Origin: Lasiosphaeris hirsuta
Lineage: Eukaryota > Ascomycota > Sordariomycetes > Sordariales > Lasiosphaeriaceae
NCBI GenBank assembly: GCA_030549175.1
Contig: JAUKUA010000007.1
Location: forward strand, 558,001-622,000
DNA length: 64,000 nt
Direction: 5' to 3'
The position numbers were made by a program, and so were the translations under genes. The notes under the pieces were generated by a model. The model worked only from the letters and a program-made list of their open reading frames with translations. It was not told the DNA's origin and did not search any database. This document shows, one piece after another, positions 23,010-33,080 of this stretch (its first letter is position 1; each line of letters opens with the position of its first letter).

Positions 23010-23480
23010 GCAAGTTGCAACAAATACCAACGGAAAAATGAGCTTACAGATCTATCGCGATGAGGTTTTAGAAAAGGTTGTTGGCTCTTGGCTTTCTCGT
23101 GGTGATGCTTTTGTGCTGGAAGAAGATGGGGATTCAGGGCATGGAGGTGGAAATCCTAATTGAAAGAATATCGTGTAGGAGTGGAAGGAAACCAATGGAT
23201 TAAAGCATTACTTTAATACTCCTGGTTCTCCAGATTTATCACCGATTGAGAACTGCTGGCGGGCCGTAAAGCAGTATATCCGTGCGAATCTTCGGCTTGG
23301 ATCCAATGTTAAGGAGTTGGTGTGGGAAGGTTGGAGGCGAATTAGTCAGGAGACGATTAATGGGCATGTGGATTCTATGGTAAAGAGGATGGAAAGATTT
23401 GTTAGTGGGGGAGGGTCAAATTACTGGGTGGTAGTACTTAGTAGATACTTGAATTTGTGTGGTAAATGGCCTTGTTTGTA
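23010..23480 (+). pseudogene. Relic of a Tc1/mariner-type transposase (DDE_3)
   Basis: A single frame, with two in-frame stops (TGA at 23161, TAG at 23176), carries the carboxy half of a Tc1/mariner transposase. NTNGKMSLQIYRDEVLEKVV leads to VLEEDGDSGHG (second catalytic Asp), then [11 protein letters not shown] (the third acidic residue region) and a helical end. The part with the first catalytic Asp and the DNA-binding domain is not found upstream. No terminal inverted repeats or TA duplications were identified. The element is dead. Confidence 0.75.
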
Positions 23481-23556
23481 GGTAGTTATTAAGTAATGTG
23501 TGCCTTTTATTTTTTCAACCGCTTGCTATCTAACATGTGTTTCCTTAGAATGCCCC

Positions 23557-24732
23557 TTAGCCCGCCTCTTCGTAAACCGTGTTGTCGCCGGTGACCTGCG
23601 CTGGCAGCCACTGCCCGGCAACCGTGTTGCTGTATGCGAGCTGGGCGATCGTAAACGTGTTGAGCTCGGACACCAGGACTGTGGCGTTTAGGACCGCGAT
23701 GCGGTGCGCCATGGCGTTTTGCGTGGGGATCGAGACGTACTCTTCGCCGGTGACCGACGTAATGGCGTCGTCGAACGTCACGCGGATCAAGGCGTCGGAC
23801 GAGTTGGTGCTGAGCAGCGATGTCGACAGGAGCCACAGGGCTGGACCGCCCTCTACAGTCGAGGCGTCGGCGATGTGCAGCAAGCCGGCATTGGCGCCGA
23901 GCATCGGCTTCTGGAGCTGGAAAAACTGCAGCTCGCCCGTGGGTCCGATATGGCCGAAGGACCCGGAGCCGCCGGTGGCATTGCCAACGAGGGTGAACCA
24001 CACGCCGGCCAGCTGGCTGTAGGCCGTGATCATCCCGACAGGCGTGTTGCCGACCGCTGGAGGAATGGGCAGCTGCGCCGTCTCGCCGCTGGTGACATTG
24101 ATGCTCATGATGGACGAAGCCGTGTCTTGCGTGACATAGATCAGCCGCGTAGTTGGCTCCTCCTGGATGAAGACGGGGCTGTTTAGGCACGGGTACAAGA
24201 CCGCGTCATTGGTGTTGGCGACGTCTGCCGAGAATACGTAGTATTGCCCCGTCTGCTCGGACGCGACCTTGAGCCCGGCCCACACACGGTTTCCAATCTC
24301 AAAGATGGAATGCGGGCCGTTGCCTGGCTCCGGGATGTCGATGGTCTTGATGATGGACGGGACCGCCGAGAGGTTCTGGCTGGGATCCACGAGCAGCAGC
24401 TTGTTCTCGGACTGCAGCGACAGCCACATCATGCCAGGGTACTTCGAGGACGGCCAGACGCCATGGAGCCCGGACTCATTGCTCTTCCCCATGGGGAATG
24501 ACTGGAACGCGACGGGCTCCTCGCTGTCCGGGTCCAGCTCAATCTTGATAAGATGGCTGTTGGACATCTGCGACACTAGCAGGAAATTAGAGCCAGGCAC
24601 GCGGGCGAGCTCGTGCGTCTGGGTGGCGACTGGCAGCTGGTATTCGGTGAGACGGCGGCTGACGAGCGACAGCGATGTGCCGGCGCATAGCGCCAGCACG
24701 AGAACAAGCGATGGAAAAATGGGGCGCAACAT
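23557..24732 (-). CDS. Secreted beta-propeller protein, virginiamycin B lyase-like / SMP-30-like
   Basis: A single exon of 391 residues from the ATG at 24732. A clear signal peptide (residues 1-22, ending SLS) is followed by repeating strands typical of a propeller: HELARVPGSNFLLVSQM, GLHGVWPSSKYPGMMWLSL, NGPHSIFEIGNRVWAGL, TPVGMITAYSQLAGVWFTL and GELQFF. The paired G-x-W-F/W-T/A-G units match the streptogramin (virginiamycin B) lyase-like superfamily. In fungi these are uncharacterised secreted proteins, and lyase activity should not be assumed. Several N-glycosylation sites are visible. No intron is needed and the gene looks intact. It lies convergently 3' to the dead transposase. Confidence 0.75.
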   Translation of the reverse strand: MLRPIFPSLVLVLALCAGTSLSLVSRRLTEYQLPVATQTHELARVPGSNFLLVSQMSNSHLIKIELDPDSEEPVAFQSFPMGKSNESGLHGVWPSSKYPGMMWLSLQSENKLLLVDPSQNLSAVPSIIKTIDIPEPGNGPHSIFEIGNRVWAGLKVASEQTGQYYVFSADVANTNDAVLYPCLNSPVFIQEEPTTRLIYVTQDTASSIMSINVTSGETAQLPIPPAVGNTPVGMITAYSQLAGVWFTLVGNATGGSGSFGHIGPTGELQFFQLQKPMLGANAGLLHIADASTVEGGPALWLLSTSLLSTNSSDALIRVTFDDAITSVTGEEYVSIPTQNAMAHRIAVLNATVLVSELNTFTIAQLAYSNTVAGQWLPAQVTGDNTVYEEAG

Positions 24733-24739
24733 GACTCCT

Positions 24740-26680
24740 GGACAGTATATGAGATACGCTCAGAACTATGTGCTGGGTGGATCGTCGCCTCTGGGGCACC
24801 GCAACAAGTTACATTCATGGCATGAGTCTATATATGCGAAAGCCTCTCTCCGCTGGTAGCTTTCTGTGTTCGCTGGGCATCCCGCAGACCTCTGGCGTCG
24901 CCTTGTCCAAGGCGTATGCAGGTCTTAGACACGGATTGTACTAACAAAGCAGTAGAGCGCTGTCAGCCGTTTGTCCCACCAATCAACAGCCCTAGTTCCG
25001 CAGATCACCAAGCCGGCTCTCTTTTCGCTATGGCGATCTGCGTCCCAACGCCCTTTGCCCACAGCCATACTGCAGGGAACGCGCAAAGTCATGTGAACGG
25101 AGCCAAGCTACTAACCCAAAATAAACCAGGTTTACGTCGATGTCTCGGGATAGACTCGGCTGATCAACCATGTTTGGTTGCTGAGAGCGGACCCCTGTCG
25201 AGAAATACTGCCCGCCGGTTGGTTGGCCAACGAGCCATTTTCGATACTTCCAGCTTCCTTGCAAGTTTCAGCCGGCCGATCAGATTTACCGTGCCAACGG
25301 ATCCCTGGGCTTGGCATTATCTGTAATAGGATTAACAATTTAAGCTTCCACGCCGCGTTCTGTGCGCCACTTGATGATTCTGGCAGCTCTCCTGGCACCG
25401 AGAACCTCCGACTCACCTTGTTCCCCATTGGCTCACCTCAGCTCACGGTGGTTTGGTGGGTTCGGGTGCATCGAGGGCAGCCACGAATACAAAAGAAATG
25501 CGACGGGCTGGCTGATAAAGAGTCGGTCGAGACAGGCGTCTGATGAGCATGGGAGCGGCCGGAAAATGCATCATCGACACACTAGCGCCAGGTTTCGACG
25601 TACGCGCTCACGAGCCCGTATGGCGACCAGACATCCGGGTCCAGAGGCCGCAAGCCCGACTGGACGGCCTGGCCCTAGCGCCCACCTGGGCCTACGTCTT
25701 GGGCCTGGCCGGGAACCATTCCTGACCTTGAGCTCTCCACCCCATTTACTCTACTTCACGGAATACAGCACAATTGCCAGTATCTACGTGATCTGAGTCA
25801 GGGTCGCCGGATAACCCCATCAAGAGTGTACCAGTATATCATACATGTTGATATTTGAAGCCTTTTAGTCCATAAAAAACTGCAGTACCACTGTGCTACG
25901 TCCTCTTTATTTGTCCAACTCTTTGAAATCGTTGACACTACCACAGCAATACCCCCCCGGCCCCCGGTTATTATACTAAAACCTTCAGCTGTCTCTTTCA
26001 CGGGCCTAGATTGATCAGATTGCCACACTACAATTCCGAAACGAACCTAGATATGTGAGCCCAATTGTCAGCCATGGTGGTACAACTTCGTGATCCAGAT
26101 CTGGGTATTCAGCCATTCATGCGAAGGCGCATGGACTTTGCCACATCCTTAGGGATGAATTGCGGTTGCGAGCGGAAACCCCATCCAAACGGGCTCTGTA
26201 GCGGCGCGGCGGCTGTCGTTGGCGTCACCGAGCCTCTATTGTCAATACGTAAGTATAAAGCGGATGCTAAATGGCATCATGACGACAGATGCCAATAGCT
26301 AGGGGAGCGACAATGAAAGGAGAGAAACGTCTATGAAGATGAACCGGTTGCTGGTCTTAGTACGGAGTTAGATATGTTTAGAGGACTTAATGTTGTCGCT
26401 GGACGGTCCCTCTACCCTAGCGCTTGCTAAAGAAGGCCCGACCGTAACTGAAACACATAGATAAGTTGCAAGTTAACTAGGATATCATCGGTAGCGTTCC
26501 CACTGAAGCGAGGTACCCTTCGTAGTTCAACTTCGGGATTAGCTTCCACTAGCTAGCTGAATCTGGTGGCGCTCAACGTAGACTACTGCCAATCTCTGCC
26601 GATGGCCGGATCTCTACCGCAGTACAGGACTGCTCCCTCTGGAGGCTCCAAACCCCTGACAAGGTCCCACGTTCCACCCA
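24740..26680. other. No gene recognised; carries one copy of dispersed repeat R2
   Basis: Frames at 24916-25326, 25362-25796 and 26065-26298 are short and motif-free. The R2 copy at 25669-25803 is the only feature found. Confidence 0.5.
25669..25803 (+). repeat. Dispersed repeat R2, copy 1
   Basis: It matches the minus strand of 39214-39357. Both copies contain CCTAGCGCCCACCTGGGCCT, TTTACTCTACTTCACG and CAGCACAATTGCCAGTAT. Both could code ALAPTWAY in one frame, but no protein family was recognised. It may be the end of a retroelement. Confidence 0.7.
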
Positions 26681-26685
26681 AATAA

Positions 26686-27174
26686 CTAGCCAGATCTGGG
26701 GTGCCAGGGCAGCGGCCCCGAGTGCCCTTTGCGGTCGAAGGTTTCTATGGCCTTGCCAAACGGGGTCGGCTCCTCTAGGTCCCCGGCATCGGAATCCCAG
26801 TCTTCAAACCAGAACGAAGGGTCGTCACCATAAGCCACCTCGCCATTCCGGTGCGTGAATTTCCAGATCTCAGTGGGGTGCCCGGCGGTGCTCGCATCCG
26901 GCGGCACCTGAGAGCAGAAGATCTCACCGCCGATGGCGTCGTGGTGGAAGAAGCGCCCCCATGCCCGTCTAGGCCCGGTACGACGGCGGATACAAACGCT
27001 ATCCTCAGAGTCGGTATCGACATCGATATCGTATTCGTCGGCGTTGAGATTCTCCGAGGTGGCCAAGAATTGATAATCCCGTTCATTGTCGAGCAATTGG
27101 TAAATATGTTGTTCATAGGGGTTCGCTGGCTGCTCCATATTTATATATCGCACCAAAGCAGTTTGGCCGACTAA
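26686..27174 (-). other. Same-frame continuation of the F-box gene after one stop codon
   Basis: The frame of the F-box gene stays open after its TGA (27175-27177) for another 162 codons to 26686. The stretch is acidic (EYDIDVDTDSEDS), then Trp/Phe/Asp-rich (WKFTHRNGEVAYGDD, WFEDWDSD). An internal ATG (MEQPANPYEQ) could start a separate small protein about 40 bases after the stop. The unbroken shared frame and the tiny gap make a single ancestral gene with one nonsense change more likely. No named domain was recognised. Confidence 0.5.
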
Positions 27175-28395
27175 TCAGAAGGCTTTGTTGCAATGGCCGT
27201 TGTCCACGATTTGAAATGTGTCTAGCTTGAGATCACGGAGTTGGGCTATGTACCGAATGAACTTTGGTGAAATCGCGGGGCCCTCGATGTAGAGATGGCG
27301 CATCGAGCGAGCGTTTGCCTCGATGGCAAGGATCAAGCTGTCCTCACAGACTCCTGTTGAGACTGTGCTCAGAGATCGCAACGCGCATCCATTGGCGGTT
27401 GCCAGTCCGGGACCAAGGAGCATTAGTTCTAGGTTAGTGTATGACACTTCAGGGAGGCCGTGATCCGTGCAGAGCTTGAGATGTCGTATGCTAGGAGCGG
27501 CCCGGACAAGGGCAGCGGCAAGTCCACCAACGGATTCCTCGCTGATGGCGGCCGAGGGGGTGAGGCACAAGTCTAGCGACTCGAGACACTCGAGCGAGGA
27601 AGCGGGAAACGGGCGAAGGTAGCTGAACCCGGGAAATTCGTCGGCCCATCGCAGCCGCTTAACGATCGAGCCCGGACGGTTCATAGCCGGTAAGAGAAAG
27701 AGGAATAGGCCGTCGTTTATCTGAGGCGGCTCAGGAAGCACTGGCTGTTCCTGGTACGTCTGGAGCAGGCTCGCGTCTATCGGATAACCGCTACGGGTGA
27801 TGATGCGCCGCGAGGACATGGGCCTCGAAATAAAAGTATGGAGGTTGTGTAGGTTGTCGACGGCAGCTTGGAAAACGTGCTGGAACTCGGCCGTGGCTCT
27901 CTGGCGTTCGGATTCGGCAGCGTCGCGGCAAACAAGACCCGCGCGAGGCGGGGTTGTAGGAAGCGAGAATTCCGCTTCGGTCGCGGCGTGGAGTTGATGG
28001 CACAGGCCTACAAAATCTTGGTCCCTTCCGACATCAATATTAGGGCTCCCGCGAGAGTTCCAGAATGATATGCGATTCGTGAGATGCGCGTCCCAGGATA
28101 TCTCGAGCCACTCAACCTCCCTCACGTTTTGGGCTAGGTGGGGGCTGCTAGCAATCGAAAGGAATGCATGGCAGTCAGCCCTGAGTCTGGAAATGCCGAT
28201 GCGGTAGAATAGCAGTGCGGTGGTGGCTCCGCTGAGCTTGCGACAGCTTGAGCGCACTGCCTTCACATCGTCCCGCGAGAGTTGATTGTCGCTTAGAATA
28301 TAAATAAGAACCGCGGAGGGTAGAGATGTGATGGAGGTTTGAATATAATCCAGGGAGGGCTTGCCGGCCGTTTCGCTGAAATTCATCTCGGCCAT
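27175..28395 (-). CDS. F-box / leucine-rich-like protein, possibly truncated
   Basis: 406 residues from the ATG at 28395. Residues 22-60 resemble a fungal F-box (ITSLPSAVLIYIL, then DDVKAVRSSCRKLS). The rest has LRR-like strands (LECLESLDLCL, SIRHLKLCTD, TNLELMLLGPGL, SMRHLYIEG), as in fungal F-box proteins that present substrates to SCF ubiquitin ligases. The closing TGA is followed in frame by 162 more codons, so this may be a shortened version of a protein of about 570 residues. No intron that would remove the stop was found. Substrate unknown. Confidence 0.6.
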   Translation of the reverse strand: MAEMNFSETAGKPSLDYIQTSITSLPSAVLIYILSDNQLSRDDVKAVRSSCRKLSGATTALLFYRIGISRLRADCHAFLSIASSPHLAQNVREVEWLEISWDAHLTNRISFWNSRGSPNIDVGRDQDFVGLCHQLHAATEAEFSLPTTPPRAGLVCRDAAESERQRATAEFQHVFQAAVDNLHNLHTFISRPMSSRRIITRSGYPIDASLLQTYQEQPVLPEPPQINDGLFLFLLPAMNRPGSIVKRLRWADEFPGFSYLRPFPASSLECLESLDLCLTPSAAISEESVGGLAAALVRAAPSIRHLKLCTDHGLPEVSYTNLELMLLGPGLATANGCALRSLSTVSTGVCEDSLILAIEANARSMRHLYIEGPAISPKFIRYIAQLRDLKLDTFQIVDNGHCNKAF

Positions 28396-28529
28396 TGCTC
28401 AATGAGACGCTGAAGCCAGAATGCGTGTGAAAATGACGACCTCGTGTGATTCGGAGAAGAGGGATGTAAAAGAAATTGGGCAAAGCTGCCAGTTGGAGAG
28501 GCTGTGGGATGCTTGATTGATGCAGGAGA

Positions 28530-28752
28530 GTTGGTGACTGTGGCATGATCTAAATAGCTAGTTGTGTACACCTCGAAGATAGCCATTCACTGGAAACAAG
28601 CAAGTAGTTTGAGCTGCCCAGAACTTCTATAAAGGCCTCGGGTTTGGCAACCACTTGTTCTTCTTCCTCTTCTCTTTCCTTAGCTTGTTTTTTTCACAAT
28701 TAAGGATAGGTAACTGCAGCCTTGTCTCTCCTCCACCTACCTGGCCGTGACA
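28530..28752 (-). repeat. Gypsy-type LTR, diverged copy
   Basis: On the minus strand it begins TGTCACGGCCAGG at 28752 and stays similar to the solo LTR at 31470-31721 down to about 28570 (ACCTATCCTTAATTGTG, AAGCTAAGGAAAGAG, GGCTATCTTCGAGG). It has a TATA-like CTTTATAG. The far end is diverged, perhaps near 28530 at a TGGTGAC motif. No target duplication was found. It is inverted relative to the other copy, with the HET gene between them. Confidence 0.6.
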
Positions 28753-28827
28753 ATCAGTAGTATTATAAATGTAAGCATGTTAAGGCTCCTTGAGGAACTT
28801 ACTACCTTAGGGAGATCCCAATTCATT

Positions 28828-28848
28828 TGTGAACCCAGATTCGTCTCA
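28828..28848 (+). repeat. Single arm related to the hairpin at 42483-42569
   Basis: TGTGAACCCAGATTCGTCTC here differs from one arm of the hairpin by a single base. No inverted partner is present locally, so it looks like a fragment of the same repeat family. Confidence 0.45.
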
Positions 28849-29018
28849 GACAACCAGGCTAGGTGCGGGTTGAAGGATGGAACGAGTGGTTTGTGTTCCC
28901 TGGAGGTGGAGGATTTGACTGATGGTAATAGGGCTGCAGCTGAGGGAGATTGGAGCTTGGTTACTTCATAAGATAGATCAAGCATTCAGGACAACTTATC
29001 AGATTGTTTCCGTTATCC

Positions 29019-31136
29019 CTAAACCAAAGTAAACTCCTGAATATCTAAAATCCCTTTGTCTGAGTTTCTCTCCCAAGCCTCGCCATATAAGGCGCCAACC
29101 ACATGGCCAACCGAAACAAACTCGTATCTCCCACCAACATCACGTAAGATGACCGGCATCGAGCAAGACCCTAGGACGCAGACCACATCTCCAGGCTTTA
29201 CCATCGCTGAAGCGGAACCGATATATCCCGTTGAAGCCCGGAATGGACGTGTCGTCATTGAAAAGGGACTGTACCGCATGAAGTCCGCAAAGACTTGGTC
29301 ATCATAGCAAGTCCGAGCGTCTTGGATGATTTCCTGAGCCGATATCACTTCGGTGCGCTCCGAATTGAGGACCCATGCAAGCGAGCTGGCTGCATCAGAA
29401 ATCGGGGAATTATCACCGTTCCATAGCTTGGCCATGGGGGCCGTTGACGGCACGGCCGATAGGAGACATCTAATAATTGGCGGTAGCGGCTCGGGGTGGC
29501 TAAAACTGAGTCTCTTTCTCGTCCTAAGATCGACATCGGTGAGAAACAGGGTGAGTATTGCTTGCAGCATCGAAACGCCGGACCTGTACGGGTATTTGCT
29601 GGGCGGGTTCGGCAATATATCTTCCAGTATCGCCCGCGCGCTGTGTTTAAAGAGGAATTTCGTGATGCGTGCGACATCTTGGAGCTCATCCTCATGATTC
29701 GTGATTGGATATACAGCCAAAACTTCCTGGATGGTATCCAGATGAACGCCAGAAACACGGAGTTGGCTGTCTTTCACGTCAACGACCCTCGCCAGGGGCG
29801 GCGAGTTAGTGTTGGCTTCGAACAGCCCTTGGGCTGTGTGTCCGTGATGCACCCAGTCAGGAACCCATGTGGGTAAGTCTGGAATGGCCGAGGCATGAGA
29901 GACGCCGGCGTTTTTCAACAAGTAGACAATGTCAGAGGACTTCAAAAATAGCTGAGCGGCGAAGCGGGTGAAGAGGACTCCCGGGTCGATCGAATAGTCA
30001 ATCTCAACGCCAATGTCGCAGATTCCCGACAGCCCGTACAACTTGTCGCGAATGTCAGTGGCTTTTCTTGTTCTGGAAAACGACAAGAAGTTAAGTGTCA
30101 TCTGATCGGGGCTGTGATGGCGCAAAACCAGAGTGCGGCGCATCCCCCAGACTTCCATGACTGGGAGTGATATCTGCGAGTTCCGATAGATCCACGTAAC
30201 GAACCCCCATACTTCTGCTGGAACACCTGTCGGTGCCTCGCCGGCTAGGATGATGTCTTTGACGGGTGCACGGTGAACCCAGTCCACCAGGTCTTCGATA
30301 TGCTGTAGATAGCAAGATCGGTCACCGCAGATGAGCTTACATCGCCCTGCGAGCACCATCTCCTGGAGAGTCCATATCCGGGTCCAGTAGGGGCGCTGAG
30401 AGAACAGCGAAAGACTGAGGATGCTTTCCTGTGGGAGTTGCCGGATGTTATCCAGGTAGAACGGGTCCTTGAGCGGAGTAAACCCAAGGGGTTCCGTGTC
30501 TGAAGTCATCTCGGGAGATTCATGTAGGTCTTGGCTCAAGGCTGTGATGAGACGCATGGCCACAGCACTGGAGTCGTCTTCATCTCCAAGCCAACAGAGG
30601 ACCTCGGCGGCATTTTTGTAGATTTGATCCATGATTTTGACCTGGGCACTTCGCTCCGAGACATCCGCTTGGTTGATGCAGATTGCATCCACCCATATTG
30701 CTCGGGACGCGTAGTTCTGAGTGGCAACCAGCTGCCTCAGTGCTAGGACCAAGTTCTTAGTAGCGTGAAACTCATGTCCATTGACCCTTATGATCTCGGT
30801 ATCTGCCGCATCTCCCCAGACGTAAGAGAGGGCGTAGTATCCGCGAGATGTCGCGTCTGCTAGGGAAACTGGGTCGAGTCGACATTGTAGCTGAGCGCTA
30901 CCAACATCCAGCTCACAGGCAATCAGGCGGGTAAACTCATTTTGGGTTCCTGTTGACGGCAACGGCTTGTAAAGCAGCGTAGAGATTCTCGCGTTTGGAT
31001 TTTGCGGCATTTGGGCTGTCGCTGCACTGCGTCTATTTTTTTTATTGTTAAACTCAGCGCGCAATCTGTCTGTCCCCGAGATTAAACTGCGACAAAACGA
31101 GGGCGCACAAGACAAGATCGTAAGGCGGAACAACAT
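29019..31136 (-). CDS. HET-domain protein, 705 aa
   Basis: A single exon from the ATG at 31136; an internal ATG at codon 43 (MPQNPNARIS) may be the true start because the first 42 residues are basic and unlike the family. The HET domain (PF06985) spans about residues 90-250: CRLDPVS, YYALSYVWGD, IWVDAICINQ, VLCWLGDEDDS, and TRIWTLQEMVL. The middle has DKLYGLSGICD. The carboxy end carries the usual closing module (KPGDVVCVLGSCSMPVILR, YEFVSVGHVVGALYGEAW). No ankyrin, NACHT or other repeat follows. HET proteins trigger cell death after non-self fusion when activated by partner proteins. The gene appears intact and lies between two inverted Gypsy-type LTRs. Confidence 0.88.
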   Translation of the reverse strand: MLFRLTILSCAPSFCRSLISGTDRLRAEFNNKKNRRSAATAQMPQNPNARISTLLYKPLPSTGTQNEFTRLIACELDVGSAQLQCRLDPVSLADATSRGYYALSYVWGDAADTEIIRVNGHEFHATKNLVLALRQLVATQNYASRAIWVDAICINQADVSERSAQVKIMDQIYKNAAEVLCWLGDEDDSSAVAMRLITALSQDLHESPEMTSDTEPLGFTPLKDPFYLDNIRQLPQESILSLSLFSQRPYWTRIWTLQEMVLAGRCKLICGDRSCYLQHIEDLVDWVHRAPVKDIILAGEAPTGVPAEVWGFVTWIYRNSQISLPVMEVWGMRRTLVLRHHSPDQMTLNFLSFSRTRKATDIRDKLYGLSGICDIGVEIDYSIDPGVLFTRFAAQLFLKSSDIVYLLKNAGVSHASAIPDLPTWVPDWVHHGHTAQGLFEANTNSPPLARVVDVKDSQLRVSGVHLDTIQEVLAVYPITNHEDELQDVARITKFLFKHSARAILEDILPNPPSKYPYRSGVSMLQAILTLFLTDVDLRTRKRLSFSHPEPLPPIIRCLLSAVPSTAPMAKLWNGDNSPISDAASSLAWVLNSERTEVISAQEIIQDARTCYDDQVFADFMRYSPFSMTTRPFRASTGYIGSASAMVKPGDVVCVLGSCSMPVILRDVGGRYEFVSVGHVVGALYGEAWERNSDKGILDIQEFTLV

Positions 31137-31469
31137 GGGGTGAAGTTAAAAGCTGGTGGAACTATGCGACTGCGCCATGCTCATTTTTGCATGGGTGCCT
31201 AAAGACCCTTTCATCACGTGGTGTAAACATGTTAGGAATACTGCGCTTTGATTGGGCGCCTGTAGCACAGCGCAATCAGCTTCCCTTGCTTCTACCCACA
31301 GAACGAATGACGACGAAGTACTGGAGTTTACATTACTAGTAAGAAACTTGACATAGAAGCATAGGTATCCAAACGGGAGAAAGGCAGATGAACGGGATTG
31401 AGCATGTCTTCGAAAGAAATATATATATTTTAAAATAGGTAGTTACAGGGACAATACTATGAAGGTGGA

Positions 31470-31721
31470 TGTCACGGCAGGTCAGGACGATGAGAGACGA
31501 GGCTACAATTACCTATCCTTGATTGTGTGAAAACAAGCTAAGGAAAGAGAGGAAGAAGAAAAAGTGGTTGCCGGATTCCGGGCCTTTGTAGGAGTCTGGG
31601 CAGCTCGGACCACTTGTTCTTCCAGTGAATGGTTTGGCAACCCCATACTGCCAGTGAATGGCTATCTTCGAGGTAGAGGGAGTTTAGGTGACGGTGTGTG
31701 GCATGGGTGCCAGCCGTCACA
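31470..31721 (+). mobile_element. Solo Gypsy-type LTR, 252 bp, with perfect 5-bp target duplication
   Basis: It starts TGTCACGGCAGG and ends GCCGTCACA, short inverted ends typical of fungal Gypsy LTRs. GTGGA occurs on both sides (31465-31469 and 31722-31726). The diverged inverted relative is at 28530-28752. No internal retroelement genes remain. Confidence 0.8.
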
Positions 31722-31729
31722 GTGGACCA

Positions 31730-32795
31730 GAGATAAAAGAGAGAGCACTACCAGATTTTCTAATACCTCCTCCGGCAGGAACTACTTGTGCAAACACGCT
31801 TTATGAGCCGCAGGCAAAGCAGGCCCGACTGGACTGGAGTGCACCCTAGACGACATCAAATATCACTGGGCTACCTCTCCTTGCGAGGAACTTTAAGAGG
31901 GTTAGCTTGTGAAACATGTAATGATGAAAGGAAGAGACTGAAGCACATACTCGAGTTCCAAGAGGTGGTGCAATAATTATGGTCTGCCTCGTAGGCTTTA
32001 CAAAGAGCACCCAATCTCTTAGTCAGCTGGGCTTAGCATCTTTCCTCTACCAGTTGCATTTTGGGTGTTGCTCGAGATTAGTGATATGGCTAATGACTTG
32101 TTTCTTGAGGACCACTTCCTGAGAGTTTGGTGACTTGGAGATGATATGAAAGTACGAATTTGTTACCCGGCCAGGTCTCTGGACCTCGGGCTCTAATCGA
32201 TCTTTTGAGAAGGTTTCCGTTAACTTGGACTCATCTTGTACGTCATTGGGGCGAGAAAAAGGTTCGCCTGCTATGTAGAATGCTGCGTCAGAATTACACC
32301 GCCCAGCAATCTTTCTTAACTCTCTGATAAGAACCCTAATTTAGATCCTTTCCGTCGGCTGAATGACCAGCATGTCTAATCTGACAAGTTGAAGTAAGCG
32401 GAACAAGAATGGGCTGAGATTCTCGTGACTCTCAAGTAGGTCGAGGAACTGCATGTGATGGAGTGTTAGCTCTTCGCAGCTTACAAGTTTATCATTAGGT
32501 TTAGCATAGAGGTTCTTATCCTCCAATGCTCACAAGGTATGTACGCACATTGACCACCGCAGGCTTCAGCCCGATGGGAACCTGAGACCCATTTGTATGG
32601 CGATGCCATATCGCATCTTCTGGGCTATCGGGAGCAATACTCGTAAATAGTTTGACTGTCTTAGCTTCTCGAAAGTTATCGACGAGGGGAAAGCTGCCGA
32701 GCAGCAAGCTGATGGCCTTCAAGAACAAAACACCAAAAGGACCAAACGTGAGAGGCATAATACAGACCCTAGAAGAAGTATGAGCTGAACTTTGT
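31730..32795. other. No supported gene
   Basis: On the minus strand, frames at 32516-32758 and 32341-32526 look weakly protein-like (MPLTFGPFGVLFLKAISLLL, then VDNFREAKTVKLFTS). Such openings recall amino ends of fungal NLR-type proteins, but the match is too weak to name and no continuation was found. Confidence 0.4.
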
Positions 32796-32799
32796 GTGA

Positions 32800-33073
32800 A
32801 GCTGAGGGGCTAGAATTGACACTCTCAACCAAGTGGATTGCCGCCGGCATCCCCATCGACGGCATCGGCACGCAGGGCCACATCCAGTCCGGCCAGGGCC
32901 AGGCTCTCGCCAATGCTATCAAGGCCCTCGCCGCCACTCCGGGTATCAAGGAGATCGCCGTCACCGAGCTCGACATCCAGAACAACAACTCCAACGACTA
33001 CGTCGCCGTCACCAAGGGCTGCCTCGCCGAGCCCAAGTGCGTCGGTATAACCCGACTGGGGTGTCCGTGACAA
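32800..33073 (+). pseudogene. GH10 endo-1,4-beta-xylanase fragment
   Basis: About 90 codons match the carboxy part of the GH10 catalytic barrel: [18 protein letters not shown], then [11 protein letters not shown], whose Glu is the family nucleophile, then [11 protein letters not shown]. Near 33046 the frame slips by a base just before WGVRDN, after which a good donor (GTGAGT, 33074) appears. The amino-terminal two thirds and everything after the donor are missing. The GC-rich codon use contrasts with the sequence to its left. It abuts the 3' end of the carboxylesterase, which is on the other strand. No active enzyme can come from it. Confidence 0.8.
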
Positions 33074-33080
33074 CGTGAGT

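Noticed and set aside
31564..31806. 80-codon plus-strand frame near the solo LTR.
   Set aside because: Overlaps the LTR and shows no protein-like pattern.
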